This document shows, one piece after another, positions 7,401 to 15,061 of a DNA stretch of 40,158 bases. Positions within the stretch are counted from its first letter, which is position 1, and each line of letters starts with the position of its first letter. The DNA is taken from the NCBI GenBank assembly GCA_040752515.1, contig JBFMGQ010000029.1:1-40158 (forward strand), read 5' to 3'. The DNA comes from Tenuifilum sp040752515 (GTDB taxonomy: Bacteria > Bacteroidota > Bacteroidia > Bacteroidales > Tenuifilaceae). Below the pieces are notes generated by a model, which saw only the letters and a list, made by a program, of their open reading frames with translations, was not told the origin of the DNA and searched no databases. Both the position numbers and the translations under genes were made by a program.

Positions 7401-10053
7401 TAGAGGGATTGCCACTTGGAACGATGTAAAACTAGCATCAACCGGAGTATATCGGCTTAAATCGTATTTTGGATGGTTAGCCGATGCCGTATCGGATAAC
7501 ATTTACTGCGGATATAACCATGCCTGCCAAATAAATGAGAACTTTGAGGGCCAACTGCCAAGTTGGAACGGAATAGAGAATTGGATAGCATCGAGGGTAG
7601 AGCCTATAGGCGGAGAGTTCTCGCTTGCCCATGCTGGCGACCCAGCAGCAAAGCAATCGGTTATAAGCATACCCATAGAAAACAGCTTAACCGGTAAAGC
7701 CTTGGAGTGGAGCATAACCATTAGAAACGGCAATTGGAATCCCTCGTCGGAGAACTACTTTTACCTGGCATTTTCATCAACCCACGAAAATCCAGCAGAT
7801 ACCGAAGCCGAAGGTTTTGCCGTAGGCATAAACCCCTCGAGCGGAAACAATTATATCTCCGTTTGGCAATTCGCTAAAGGGAAACGAAGTAGTATTATTC
7901 AATCGGACTTCGACTGGAACGAAAACGACGAAGTCAAAATAACCGTTACCCTGTCGCCCAATGGCTTACTAAAATTATGGTTTACCCCAAAATCGACTGG
8001 TTTGAAAACCTATGGTGGCGAAGCTAAAATTGCAAATGCAATTGGTGGTTTTATGGCTTTTGTTTTTGCATATACATCGAGCCGTGCAGGTCAGCTCTGG
8101 ATTGATGACCTTGAATTCTGTGCTACCGACTACCCACCGGTTATATGCAGTGCAAAAATTGTAAACCTGAATACCATTAGAGTCAATTTCTCAAAATCCA
8201 TTACTGCACAATCGGCTAAAAACATTGAGAATTACCTTTTAAAATCGAGCAGCAAGCAAAATATCGATATTTTGGAAATAAAAATTAGCGAACCGAACAC
8301 TGTTACACTTATTACCCAAAAACTACCATTTGATAAATTGATTTTAAGCATTAAAAATATTACCGATAGTAACGGTTACAGTTTGCCCGATAGTATTGAG
8401 TTTGGTTTGAGCACCCAAGGTAATTTGGGTCAGCTGATTATTAACGAGATAATGGCCAACCCTATTCCATCGAACGGTTTGCCTGAATATGAATACATTG
8501 AACTTTTTAACCCAGGAACCGACACGGTGTTTACATCGGGCTGGAGGCTTACGCTGAACGATAAAACGGTTACTCTTCCTGCCGATACCATTGCGCCAAA
8601 GTCGTTTGCGCTTATTGGAGGCACTACAGCCATGAACAACTTTAAACCTTTCGGAAAGGCCATTGCAGTAACATCGTTCCCCTCGTTACTAAACGAAGGT
8701 ATGTTGCTCAAACTCTTCGACCCGCAGGGAAATCTTATTAGCTTTGCTAACTACACAGCCGAATGGTATAACGATTCGACACGAAATGGAGGTGGATACT
8801 CATTGGAATGTATTGACTACACCAACTTGGCCGAGGGCAAAAACAACTGGCGGGCATGCATAGGTTCTGAGGGTGGAACGCCCTGTGCAGTCAATTCGGT
8901 ATCGTCAACAAACCCCGATGTTACATCACCGAGATTGCATTACCTTGAAGTTCCCAATGCCGAAACCATTCGGTTAGTTTTCAATGAACCAATGGATAGC
9001 CTTTCCGTAACGCTTCGCGAAAACTATAAAATCAGTCTAAGTATCGTTGAGATAAGCGTTAGCCAACTTTTCACCCTGGTTACCATTCAGCTATCGGAAC
9101 CCCTTGCCCCCGAAAGTATTTATGAAGTCACAATTTCAGGTTTATCGGATTTTGCTGGGAATATCATGCCCGACACGGTTATCCGAGTTGGACTGCCCCA
9201 AATGGCCAATCTGGGTGATGTAGTTATAAACGAGGTTCTTTTCAACCCCTATGTGGGCGGAACCGATTTTGTAGAGCTTTATAATCCAACCGGTAAATGC
9301 TTCGACCTTGCGCAGCTAAAACTTGCAAATCGGAATGAGACCGACCTTACCCTAAAAGATGTTAATCCCTCTTCGCCATTGCCACAACTTTTGTTTCCCA
9401 ACGAGTTTGCCGTAATCACTCTAAATCCTAGTCAGGTTCAACAGTTCTATTCCTGCCTCAATCCCTCTGCTTTTGTCAAGGTTTCGAAAATGGCAGCTTT
9501 TAATACCGACAAGGGCTATGTTGTATTACTAAACTCCAACAACGACATAGTAGATGAATTGCGCTACACCGAAAAGATGCATAACCGGCTGCTTAGCGAT
9601 GTTAAAGGGGTATCGCTTGAGCGCATAAACCCCAACATGCCGAGCAATCAGGCAAGCTCGTGGCAATCGGCTGCACAGGCAGCCGGGTTTGCTACCCCAA
9701 CTTACCGAAACTCGCAATATGTCGATTTAACGGCAGGAAATAGCAGGTTTACCCTAACGCCTGAGACCTTCTCGCCCGATGGCGACGGTCGCGATGATTA
9801 CCTGCTCATAACCTACCAATTACCCGATCCCGGTTATGTGGCCAATATCAGGGTTTTCAATGCCAACGGCGTTGAAATCTATCGGATTGCCAACAACTTA
9901 ACCATGGGAACATCGGGTCAGCTGAGGTGGGATGGAACCGACACCCAAAACCGACGAGTTAATTCAGGTATTTACATCGTTTACATTGAATACTTCAACC
10001 TCTCGGGCAAGGTTAACCGCGAAAAGAAAACCTGTGTAGTTGGATACAGGTAG
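4426..10053 (+). CDS. Giant exported repeat protein with lamin-tail-like domains
   Basis: 1875 aa. A signal peptide (about 1-18, cleaved near IGQ|Q) is followed by a beta-rich jelly-roll-like domain (20-230, ending LWVDEISF). Three repeats of about 265 aa follow (about 240-505, 506-765, 770-1033). Each has a FRI/FKL-D-GS-DG-P motif and then an Ig-like part with DxxGNxD (near 430, 695 and 960). A second jelly-roll-like domain (1035-1232, ending LWIDDLEF) precedes an SbsA-like Ig domain and a lamin-tail-like domain (1333-1480, LIINEIMANP). A second SbsA-like Ig domain (1500-1590) and a second lamin-tail-like domain (1595-1740, VVINEVLFNP) follow. The C-terminus (1776-1875, FSPDGDGRDD... SGIYIVYIEY) resembles FlgD-like or gliding-motility-associated C-terminal domains, so T9SS export is plausible but not certain. 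No catalytic motif was recognised; an adhesive or structural surface role is inferred. Confidence 0.85.
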   Translation: MRALVLLILTLLVKLSIGQQVVSYDFETGDLSGWTQKPENRWAISTSSPLSGSASLRQIYDNSVAYTDTIYRALPDWDIEKGDVTWRFLIRHGYDPSASNSWWFYLMADTNIANGSQSGYAIGVNLTGSDDLLKLWRIDNGTAQVVLASTLNWQTQIGTGKAGAIEVTRTSDGNFTLRASVNGSFNSLINYGTITDNSYISFAYFGIGYRYSSAQDLKLWVDEISFTYQPLNPNDRTTSVLEPTQQVPPANIESTSTSVENSVDVFRFRIADAGSGDGLPTYVKRITIKNPDPESTSWGNLLGGITLKKEGQTVPAQNVSISDQQLTIDIDSTYGTVPDGQSVEFTFGIYLKQNNISDNISLRFEIDNENHGFLSSLWGSGFAQTFPAKVQSGIFTIRVDATQALFRNISPIAIIGKPFGLEVAATDTNGNIDNDYTGQIALSLARGNGNLSSANGLSRIAVQGIAKWDSLVYDSFGTIQIKATSDNLNMAISNEIVIGYDTSSIAEIPGTQVQSFDISSMATSPAQANEIMRFRITDSGSDGAPTFLMKIRLNRATTINAATLNKTIEGILVKQGTSYIATSSVDIKTSTIDINFPQGALTIADGQSKELSIWIYLKSSGIIDNQTIQLYIDKQNPMFEAYDIGSRFASNFPSNINSATTTIRVNATRLMFTSVPARVGVNEEFNVKVKPTDANGNPDANFNANVALLLATGNGELALQTENPAPIVNGEVQFGAYYSEPGVFTLIARNPNLSDAVSGNITCGDADGIATPLIQPTDTVVFTPNNSYASAALEIIRFKLKDPGSTDGLPLNVSQIKLLAFNPNDLPLLERMVQGFVLDNGTSVITPKSFSYSGNALQISFNEDDVLVNDADSGNFILKVFLRDRNLVDAFRFQFYIPASNHGWSTFDNSSAFNSVFPSTIFGRPCRIEIQADRLKFVNQPFAVNPNEPFCVSVMACDARGNVDREFQAYAALELHSGTGNLTVDPILQPLDRGIATWNDVKLASTGVYRLKSYFGWLADAVSDNIYCGYNHACQINENFEGQLPSWNGIENWIASRVEPIGGEFSLAHAGDPAAKQSVISIPIENSLTGKALEWSITIRNGNWNPSSENYFYLAFSSTHENPADTEAEGFAVGINPSSGNNYISVWQFAKGKRSSIIQSDFDWNENDEVKITVTLSPNGLLKLWFTPKSTGLKTYGGEAKIANAIGGFMAFVFAYTSSRAGQLWIDDLEFCATDYPPVICSAKIVNLNTIRVNFSKSITAQSAKNIENYLLKSSSKQNIDILEIKISEPNTVTLITQKLPFDKLILSIKNITDSNGYSLPDSIEFGLSTQGNLGQLIINEIMANPIPSNGLPEYEYIELFNPGTDTVFTSGWRLTLNDKTVTLPADTIAPKSFALIGGTTAMNNFKPFGKAIAVTSFPSLLNEGMLLKLFDPQGNLISFANYTAEWYNDSTRNGGGYSLECIDYTNLAEGKNNWRACIGSEGGTPCAVNSVSSTNPDVTSPRLHYLEVPNAETIRLVFNEPMDSLSVTLRENYKISLSIVEISVSQLFTLVTIQLSEPLAPESIYEVTISGLSDFAGNIMPDTVIRVGLPQMANLGDVVINEVLFNPYVGGTDFVELYNPTGKCFDLAQLKLANRNETDLTLKDVNPSSPLPQLLFPNEFAVITLNPSQVQQFYSCLNPSAFVKVSKMAAFNTDKGYVVLLNSNNDIVDELRYTEKMHNRLLSDVKGVSLERINPNMPSNQASSWQSAAQAAGFATPTYRNSQYVDLTAGNSRFTLTPETFSPDGDGRDDYLLITYQLPDPGYVANIRVFNANGVEIYRIANNLTMGTSGQLRWDGTDTQNRRVNSGIYIVYIEYFNLSGKVNREKKTCVVGYR

Positions 10054-10056
10054 AAT

Positions 10057-10548
10057 TTATTGAAACGTATTGTTAGCCCAAGTAAAAAATTCAGTTAAGT
10101 TGAAGACAAAGATTTGCTTTGAACTATTAGATTCGTTAGAATATTTTTTTGAGGAAACAGCATCTTTTAGCCATTGAATCGCACCTTGTTTCCAACCCTG
10201 TCCATCAATTAGAATGATAATTGTATTTTCAGGCATTGCTTCAATTGCATTAAGATATAAGTAGGGTAGTTTTTCATCAACAGAACCTGACACTTGTTGC
10301 CATTTACACTCAATTCGTGCACAAATATTATATCTTTCCGATAGCAATAAGAATTCGGTATTACCATTGTGTTTGTATATTGTTGTAAATGGAACATTCA
10401 CCAGTAACAACTCATTTCCGTATTTTTCTTTGTTTTTTTCCCAGTCCCTATATTTTACTATCTCAAACCGCTTTCCCCTAAAAACAGATACTACGGCTCT
10501 TTCTAGTTGATTTCCTGTTTCATTACTTTTACTTCCTTTTTCCATCAT
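10057..10548 (-). CDS. PD-(D/E)XK-type restriction endonuclease (putative)
   Basis: 163 aa. The core TEFLLLS (64-70) followed by RIECKWQ (78-84) fits a PD-(D/E)XK nuclease centre, with Glu65, Glu80 and Lys82 as likely metal and catalytic residues. The family prediction rests on these motifs and on the neighbour. Its ATG overlaps the methylase stop codon (ATGA at 10545-10548), a classic translational coupling for a two-gene restriction-modification system. The pair is clearly more AT-rich than the genes around it, suggesting transfer. The target is unknown; the methylase suggests GATC. It converges on the upstream giant gene with only 3 bp between stop codons. Confidence 0.7.
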   Translation of the reverse strand: MMEKGSKSNETGNQLERAVVSVFRGKRFEIVKYRDWEKNKEKYGNELLLVNVPFTTIYKHNGNTEFLLLSERYNICARIECKWQQVSGSVDEKLPYLYLNAIEAMPENTIIILIDGQGWKQGAIQWLKDAVSSKKYSNESNSSKQIFVFNLTEFFTWANNTFQ

Positions 10549-11552
10549 GCTATAGAGTAATTGGTTACAACTATTTCGTTGATTAAACCACGCTTTTGAG
10601 CATTGGAATTAATCATTCTTTTGGCAGGAACTCTAATAATATTAAACTTCTGATAAATGGTATCAAAAAAATCATCATTAGGATCTACATTTTTAGGATC
10701 GGAATTGCTTAACATTTGCAGTACGCCCCGTTCATTCAGTGTGTTAAATAGTTTTGAAAGCCTGATTTGTTCAGAATCGGAAAAATCATTTTTACTGTAA
10801 TGTTTGAAATTGGCGGTTTTGCTTATAGGCCGGTAAGGAGGATCAAAGTATATGAATGCGTTCGATTTAAGATCCTGTATAACTGAATAAAAATCTGCTT
10901 TTCTAATTTCGGCTATTTGAAGCACCTTATGAACAGCCAGCAAATTTTGCTCATCGCAAATTGTCGGATTTTCATAATCACCCATGGGGGAATTAAATTC
11001 ACCCTTGGAGTTAACCCTAAATAAACCGTTAAAACAGGTTCGATTTAAAAAGATCAACTGAGCGGCACGTGGAATCCAACTTTCAGAATACTTATTGTAG
11101 TCAACATTAAATCTTTGAAGATTATAATTGGTTCTCTGTTCATAAAAGTATTCTTCTCTGTCTTTTTTATCAAGACTGCGATATGTTTTTTGATACCTAT
11201 AGAGAAAGTCTAGCAATTTAGATACATCTTTTTGAATTACTCTATAAGTCAAAACAAGTTCTTCGTTTATGTCGTAAAGAAATGCACTTTCAATATCATA
11301 GTTTTGTGCTATATCAAAAAACACAGCACCACTTCCGAGAAACGGTTCGTAATAGTTTTTTATCTTTTTTTGTTTCAAATCGCTGGGATATAAATTTTTA
11401 AACAAAGGCAATAGCTGTGTTTTACCCCCTGCCCATTTCAGAAAGGGTTTTGCTTCAAATTGCTTTGGGTTGAAAAGATCTTCAACCCTTGAATCATTTT
11501 CTATCTCGGTTCTATAATCCCTTTTCTTAGTCATGAAAAATATAATCTTCAT
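10545..11552 (-). CDS. Dam-family N6-adenine DNA methylase
   Basis: 335 aa. It transfers a methyl group from S-adenosylmethionine to adenine N6. The order of motifs is that of the Dam/D12 class: KPFLKWAGGKTQLL (35-48), YEPFLGSGAVFFD (68-80, AdoMet binding), FLNRTCFNGLFRVN (168-181), FDPPY (236-240, catalytic motif IV) and the C-terminal INSNAQKRGLINEIVVTNY (314-332). The FNGLFRVN and NSNAQKRG regions match GATC-specific members (DpnM, Dam), so GATC is the best guess. The ATG at 11552 gives MKIIFF-MTKKRD. A -7-like box at 11554-11561 would place the transcript start close to this codon, so ATG 11534 (M7) may be the real start. With the nuclease it forms a compact, AT-rich, probably acquired restriction-modification unit. 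Confidence 0.92.
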   Translation of the reverse strand: MKIIFFMTKKRDYRTEIENDSRVEDLFNPKQFEAKPFLKWAGGKTQLLPLFKNLYPSDLKQKKIKNYYEPFLGSGAVFFDIAQNYDIESAFLYDINEELVLTYRVIQKDVSKLLDFLYRYQKTYRSLDKKDREEYFYEQRTNYNLQRFNVDYNKYSESWIPRAAQLIFLNRTCFNGLFRVNSKGEFNSPMGDYENPTICDEQNLLAVHKVLQIAEIRKADFYSVIQDLKSNAFIYFDPPYRPISKTANFKHYSKNDFSDSEQIRLSKLFNTLNERGVLQMLSNSDPKNVDPNDDFFDTIYQKFNIIRVPAKRMINSNAQKRGLINEIVVTNYSIA

Positions 11553-11553
11553 A

Positions 11554-11561
11554 CAAATTTA
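11554..11561 (-). promoter_or_regulatory. Candidate -7 element for the restriction-modification operon
   Basis: TAAATTTG on the minus strand matches TAnnTTTG. No clear -33 partner is seen. Transcription starting about 7 nt downstream would exclude the first ATG (11552) and favour the ATG at 11534. Confidence 0.35.
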
Positions 11562-11603
11562 GAGTTTTCTTTAGATTTTTTTAGGCATAATGTTGATATT
11601 TTA

Positions 11604-11611
11604 TACTTTTG
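11604..11611 (+). promoter_or_regulatory. Candidate -7 element for the hydrolase-deaminase-protease operon
   Basis: TACTTTTG matches TAnnTTTG and lies 16 nt before the hydrolase ATG. The -33 element is poor (TTTTTAG near 11579-11584). Confidence 0.4.
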
Positions 11612-11627
11612 ACAAAAGCAATTTGAT

Positions 11628-12416
11628 ATGGAAGGTTATATTGAACTACCCAAGTGCACATTGCGTTACCGGATAACCGGCAGTGGGCCAGCTGTGGTGC
11701 TTTTGCATGGCTATTTGGAAAATCTTACCATTTGGGATGAGCTAACCATGGAGCTCGAAACCGACTATACCGTGCTCACGGTTGACCTGCCCGGACATGG
11801 CAAATCAATTTGCAAGGAGGAGGTAATTGGCATGGATTTCATGGCCGACTGCGTAAGCGCAGTTTTGCGCTTTGCATCAATCACTAAGGCATATCTTATT
11901 GGGCATTCAATGGGTGGATATGCCAGCTTAGCCTTTGCTGAACGTTACCCTAACTGGCTTACCGGATTATGCCTGTTCCATTCCACCCCAAATGCCGATT
12001 CACACGAGAAACGTGCTACCCGTATGGCCGACATTAAGCTGGTTAGGGAAGGGAAAAAGGAACAAATTGTGCAAGCCAATATTCCGCGATTGTTTGCCAA
12101 CCAAAATCACGATAGGCTTTCGGGCGAAATCGAGCACATGAAATCAATTGCCCGAAATACAAGTGATGCTGGCATTATTGGCGCACTAAACGGAATGGCC
12201 CAACGCCCCGATCGCAACCACGTAATTGAACAGGCGCTATTCCCTGTTACTATGATCTTTGGGAAATACGATAATTTAATATCGATGGAGGTTGCCCAAG
12301 CGTTGGAGGAGCGACATAAAAGAGCAAAAACCATATACCTTGAAAATTCAGGTCACATGGGTTTTATTGAGGAACCCGAAAGAACGGCATCGGTTTTTAA
12401 ATCGATTTTAAAATAA
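11628..12416 (+). CDS. Alpha/beta-hydrolase fold protein
   Basis: 262 aa. The classical fold order is visible: the oxyanion-hole motif LLHGYLEN (25-32), DLPGHGKS (53-60), the nucleophile elbow GHSMGG with Ser94, the acid Asp215 (FGKYDNLIS) and His243 (SGHMGFIEEP). The catalytic triad is therefore complete. The substrate cannot be read from sequence; small-molecule esterase or acyl-hydrolase activity is typical of this family. It heads a likely operon, with the deaminase gene starting 14 bp after its stop. Confidence 0.88.
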   Translation: MEGYIELPKCTLRYRITGSGPAVVLLHGYLENLTIWDELTMELETDYTVLTVDLPGHGKSICKEEVIGMDFMADCVSAVLRFASITKAYLIGHSMGGYASLAFAERYPNWLTGLCLFHSTPNADSHEKRATRMADIKLVREGKKEQIVQANIPRLFANQNHDRLSGEIEHMKSIARNTSDAGIIGALNGMAQRPDRNHVIEQALFPVTMIFGKYDNLISMEVAQALEERHKRAKTIYLENSGHMGFIEEPERTASVFKSILK

Positions 12417-12430
12417 GCTATCTTTACCAC

Positions 12431-12889
12431 ATGGAAAAAAGTAAGTATCCATACGGAGCTAAGCAACCCCAATTCGATAAGCGTTACCTACAAATGGCAA
12501 AAATTTGGGCAAAAAACTCTTACTGCAAACGCAGGCAGGTAGGTGCACTTATTGTTAAGGAGCGAATGATTATTTCCGATGGCTACAACGGTACGCCCGC
12601 CGGTTTCGAAAATATCTGCGAGGACGAGAGTGGCAAAACTAAACCCTACGTTTTGCATGCCGAGGCAAATGCCATAACCAAAGTGGCAAAGTCGAGCAAC
12701 AGCTCCGAGGGAGCTACCCTTTACGTTACCTCATCGCCTTGCATGGAATGCTCCAAACTAATTATTCAGGCTGGTATCCGAAGAGTGGTTTACTGCGATG
12801 AATACCACAATCTAGATGGTATCGACCTGTTAAAGCGTGCCGGAATTGAAGTGGTAAAAATTGAGATTGAGGATGTTGAAGATTTTTAA
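12431..12889 (+). CDS. dCMP deaminase-like cytidine/deoxycytidylate deaminase
   Basis: 152 aa. Zinc-dependent deaminase of the ComEB/dCMP-deaminase family, which converts dCMP to dUMP for thymidylate synthesis. Zinc ligand and proton shuttle HAE (His77, Glu79) and the zinc cysteines Cys104 and Cys107 in SSPCMECSK are present. The N-terminus has the YMxMAxxWAxxSYCxRRQVGAxIV pattern of dCMP deaminases, and YNGTPAGFEN (52-61) is also typical. Substrate assignment is by family resemblance. It sits between the hydrolase and the S41 protease with 14-bp gaps on both sides. Confidence 0.9.
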   Translation: MEKSKYPYGAKQPQFDKRYLQMAKIWAKNSYCKRRQVGALIVKERMIISDGYNGTPAGFENICEDESGKTKPYVLHAEANAITKVAKSSNSSEGATLYVTSSPCMECSKLIIQAGIRRVVYCDEYHNLDGIDLLKRAGIEVVKIEIEDVEDF

Positions 12890-12903
12890 TAACAAGCAGT
12901 AGC

Positions 12904-14532
12904 ATGAACTATCGAAACTCTAAAAAAGACATTGTTTACCCAATAGTTATTGCCTTTGTGCTTATTATTGGTGTTGTTATTGGGCTGATTTTAGGCGGAA
13001 GGGTTGAAAAACCTAACCTACTGGTTTACCCCCGCACCGATAAGCTTAGCAATGTTATTCGGTACATTGTCGATGAGTATGTCGATACCATTTCGGTCGA
13101 AACCCTTGTTGAGAATACTATACCTGCCGTGCTGAAAAACCTCGATCCACACTCGGTTTACATTCCTGCTAAGGATTTACAAACGGTAAATGAGCCATTG
13201 GAGGGCGGTTTCGATGGCATAGGCATCCAGTTTAACATGAACAACGATACGGTTGTGGTGATAAACACAATCCCTGGTGGACCTTCGGAAAAGCTAGGAA
13301 TTTTGGCAGGCGATAGAATTGTAAAAGTAAACGGGAGGAACATTGCGGGAGTAAAATTCCCCATGGATAGTGTTCCCAGGTTGCTGAAAGGGCCAACTGG
13401 CACAAGGGTGAAGGTTAGTATCAAGCGTGCCGATGTTCCCGAGCTTATCGATTTTGATATAGTTCGTGATAAAATTCCAATTTACAGCGTAGATGTAGCC
13501 TACATGCCCACCCGGGATATTGGCTATATCAAGATTAACACCTTTGCCAAAACTACATACAAGGAGTTCCTTGAGGCCATGGTTAAGCTTACCGAAAAAG
13601 GCATGACCAAACTAATCCTCGACCTGCGCAGCAATAGCGGAGGCTATATGGATGCAGCCATTAACATAGCCAATGAATTTTTACCAGCCAATAGGTTGAT
13701 TGTTTATACTCAGGGTAAAAATCGTCCGCGTCAGGAAGCAAAATCGAACGGGAAGGGTTTCTTCCAAGACCTTCCCCTCGCAATACTGATCGATGAGTTT
13801 TCCGCATCGGCCAGCGAAATTCTTGCCGGTGCAATTCAGGATAACGATCGTGGTGCTATTATTGGTCGCCGTTCCTTTGGAAAAGGATTGGTGCAGGAGC
13901 AGGTTTACTTTTCCGATGGCTCTGCCCTAAGGCTAACCATTGCCCGTTATTACACCCCTTCGGGGCGCAGTATTCAAAAACCTTACAAGCCTGGCGATGA
14001 GGAGTATTTCTATGAGATTGGCAATCGTTACCTGCATGGCGAATTCCAGAATGCCGACAGCATTCAGTTTGCCGATTCGCTCAAATACTACACCGTTGGG
14101 GGTCGTTTGGTTTACGGAGGTGGCGGAATAATGCCCGATTTCTTTGTGCCTCTCGATACCATTGGTATTACACCTTACTACCAGCAGGTTTCGCGTCGAA
14201 ACCTCATCTATCGCTTCGCCTTTAAGTTTGCCGATGAGCACAGAAAGCAAACCCGTAACCTAAAAACTTTTGACGAGGTTGACCGTTACCTTAAAAAGTT
14301 CAACATCATGAACGATTTTATTGCCTTTGCCAAATCGAATGGGGTAAACCCCGAGGCTGAGCAAATTGCCAAATCAAAACTGATAATCGAGACTCAACTA
14401 AAGGCAACTATAGCGAGGAATATAATCGATAACGAAGGCTTTTATCCCTATATTCGCTACATTGACGAAACCCTAATCAAGGCCATTGAACTCTGCGAAA
14501 AAGGTGACTGCAAAATGATTGGAAAGAGATAG
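12904..14532 (+). CDS. S41-family C-terminal processing peptidase
   Basis: 542 aa. Tail-specific protease of the CtpA/Prc type, which degrades or trims periplasmic proteins from their C-termini. An N-terminal membrane anchor or uncleaved signal (about 10-31) is followed by a helical part (DPHSVYIP, 81-88), a PDZ domain (about 95-180) and the S41 catalytic core. The catalytic Ser302 in FSASASEI and Lys327 in SFGKGLVQ are spaced 25 residues apart, as in E. coli Tsp. DLRSNSGG (240-247) is the conserved strand loop. The C-terminal extension (about 370-542) is common in Bacteroidota members. It is the last gene of the apparent operon; repeat-rich non-coding DNA follows. Confidence 0.93.
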   Translation: MNYRNSKKDIVYPIVIAFVLIIGVVIGLILGGRVEKPNLLVYPRTDKLSNVIRYIVDEYVDTISVETLVENTIPAVLKNLDPHSVYIPAKDLQTVNEPLEGGFDGIGIQFNMNNDTVVVINTIPGGPSEKLGILAGDRIVKVNGRNIAGVKFPMDSVPRLLKGPTGTRVKVSIKRADVPELIDFDIVRDKIPIYSVDVAYMPTRDIGYIKINTFAKTTYKEFLEAMVKLTEKGMTKLILDLRSNSGGYMDAAINIANEFLPANRLIVYTQGKNRPRQEAKSNGKGFFQDLPLAILIDEFSASASEILAGAIQDNDRGAIIGRRSFGKGLVQEQVYFSDGSALRLTIARYYTPSGRSIQKPYKPGDEEYFYEIGNRYLHGEFQNADSIQFADSLKYYTVGGRLVYGGGGIMPDFFVPLDTIGITPYYQQVSRRNLIYRFAFKFADEHRKQTRNLKTFDEVDRYLKKFNIMNDFIAFAKSNGVNPEAEQIAKSKLIIETQLKATIARNIIDNEGFYPYIRYIDETLIKAIELCEKGDCKMIGKR

Positions 14533-14766
14533 AAAGCTGACCTCTCCCCCAGCCTCTCTCCTGAGAGGATAGGGGTGATTTAGATGAGTCGGGCGCGTTG
14601 TTCATTGCTCGTTGTTCGTGAGATGGAAAGGAACACAGACAACACGGATTAGGCGGATTTTCACTGAGAAACTCCGTATTACACTGTGAAACCCTGTGGT
14701 GCTTATTTAGTTGACAGTTGACGGTTGTTGGTTGATAGTTTGAAAAAATGACCTGACCCGTCCTCT

Positions 14767-14850
14767 CATGGCATGCTGAGCTCCGCCGAGGCATCTCTTT
14801 TGCCTTTAACCCTTTTAATAAAGAGATTCCTCGCATTTGCTCGGAATGAC
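14767..14850 (+). repeat. GTCATGCTGAG palindromic repeat, copy 1 (TCGGAATGAC arm)
   Basis: The left arm GGCATGCTGAGCTCCGCC...GCATCTC faces the right arm GAGATTCCTCGC...TCGGAATGAC, giving an imperfect long stem-loop. The right arm is the TCGGAATGAC variant also seen at 32532-32613. Confidence 0.65.
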
Positions 14851-14875
14851 AAAACCTTAGCATCCTCAAACCTTT

Positions 14876-14947
14876 GTCATGCTGAACTCCGCCGAAGCAT
14901 CTCTTCAATCCTTAATGAGTTAGATCCTTCGCTACGCTCAGGATGAC
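14876..14947 (+). repeat. GTCATGCTGAG palindromic repeat, copy 2 (CTCAGGATGAC arm)
   Basis: Arms GTCATGCTGAACTCC...CGAAGCATCTC and GATCCTTCGCTACGCTCAGGATGAC pair imperfectly. Almost the same sequence recurs at 30374-30445. Confidence 0.7.
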
Positions 14948-15061
14948 AAGCGGCCTTGACGGTTGACTGTTGATGGGTGATAGAAAAGAATTCACATTTA
15001 ATCTGGAATCCCGCTAATGCGGGACAGGTACTTGAATCTGGAATCTTTCAGAACACAGCCT

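Larger units (their letters stand above)
14533..15061. repeat. Intergenic repeat block I
   Basis: No gene is supported in these 529 bp between convergent ctp and ldh2. From left to right it holds: a nested C-rich/G-rich hairpin (CCTCTC-TCCT-GAGAGG near 14552-14567), which could terminate ctp; a diffuse module with TTGTTCGTGAGATGGAA, ACGGATTAGGCGGATT and CACTGTGAAACCCTGTGG words (about 14597-14740); two GTCATGCTGAG palindromes (14767-14850 and 14876-14947); and a segment with the small hairpin CCCGC-TAAT-GCGGG (about 15010-15023). The same modules recur in the other three blocks. Confidence 0.75.

Noticed and set aside
14477..14908. Open frame of 143 codons on the minus strand in block I
   Set aside because: It is made of the palindromic and diffuse repeat modules and overlaps the 3' end of the S41 protease gene.
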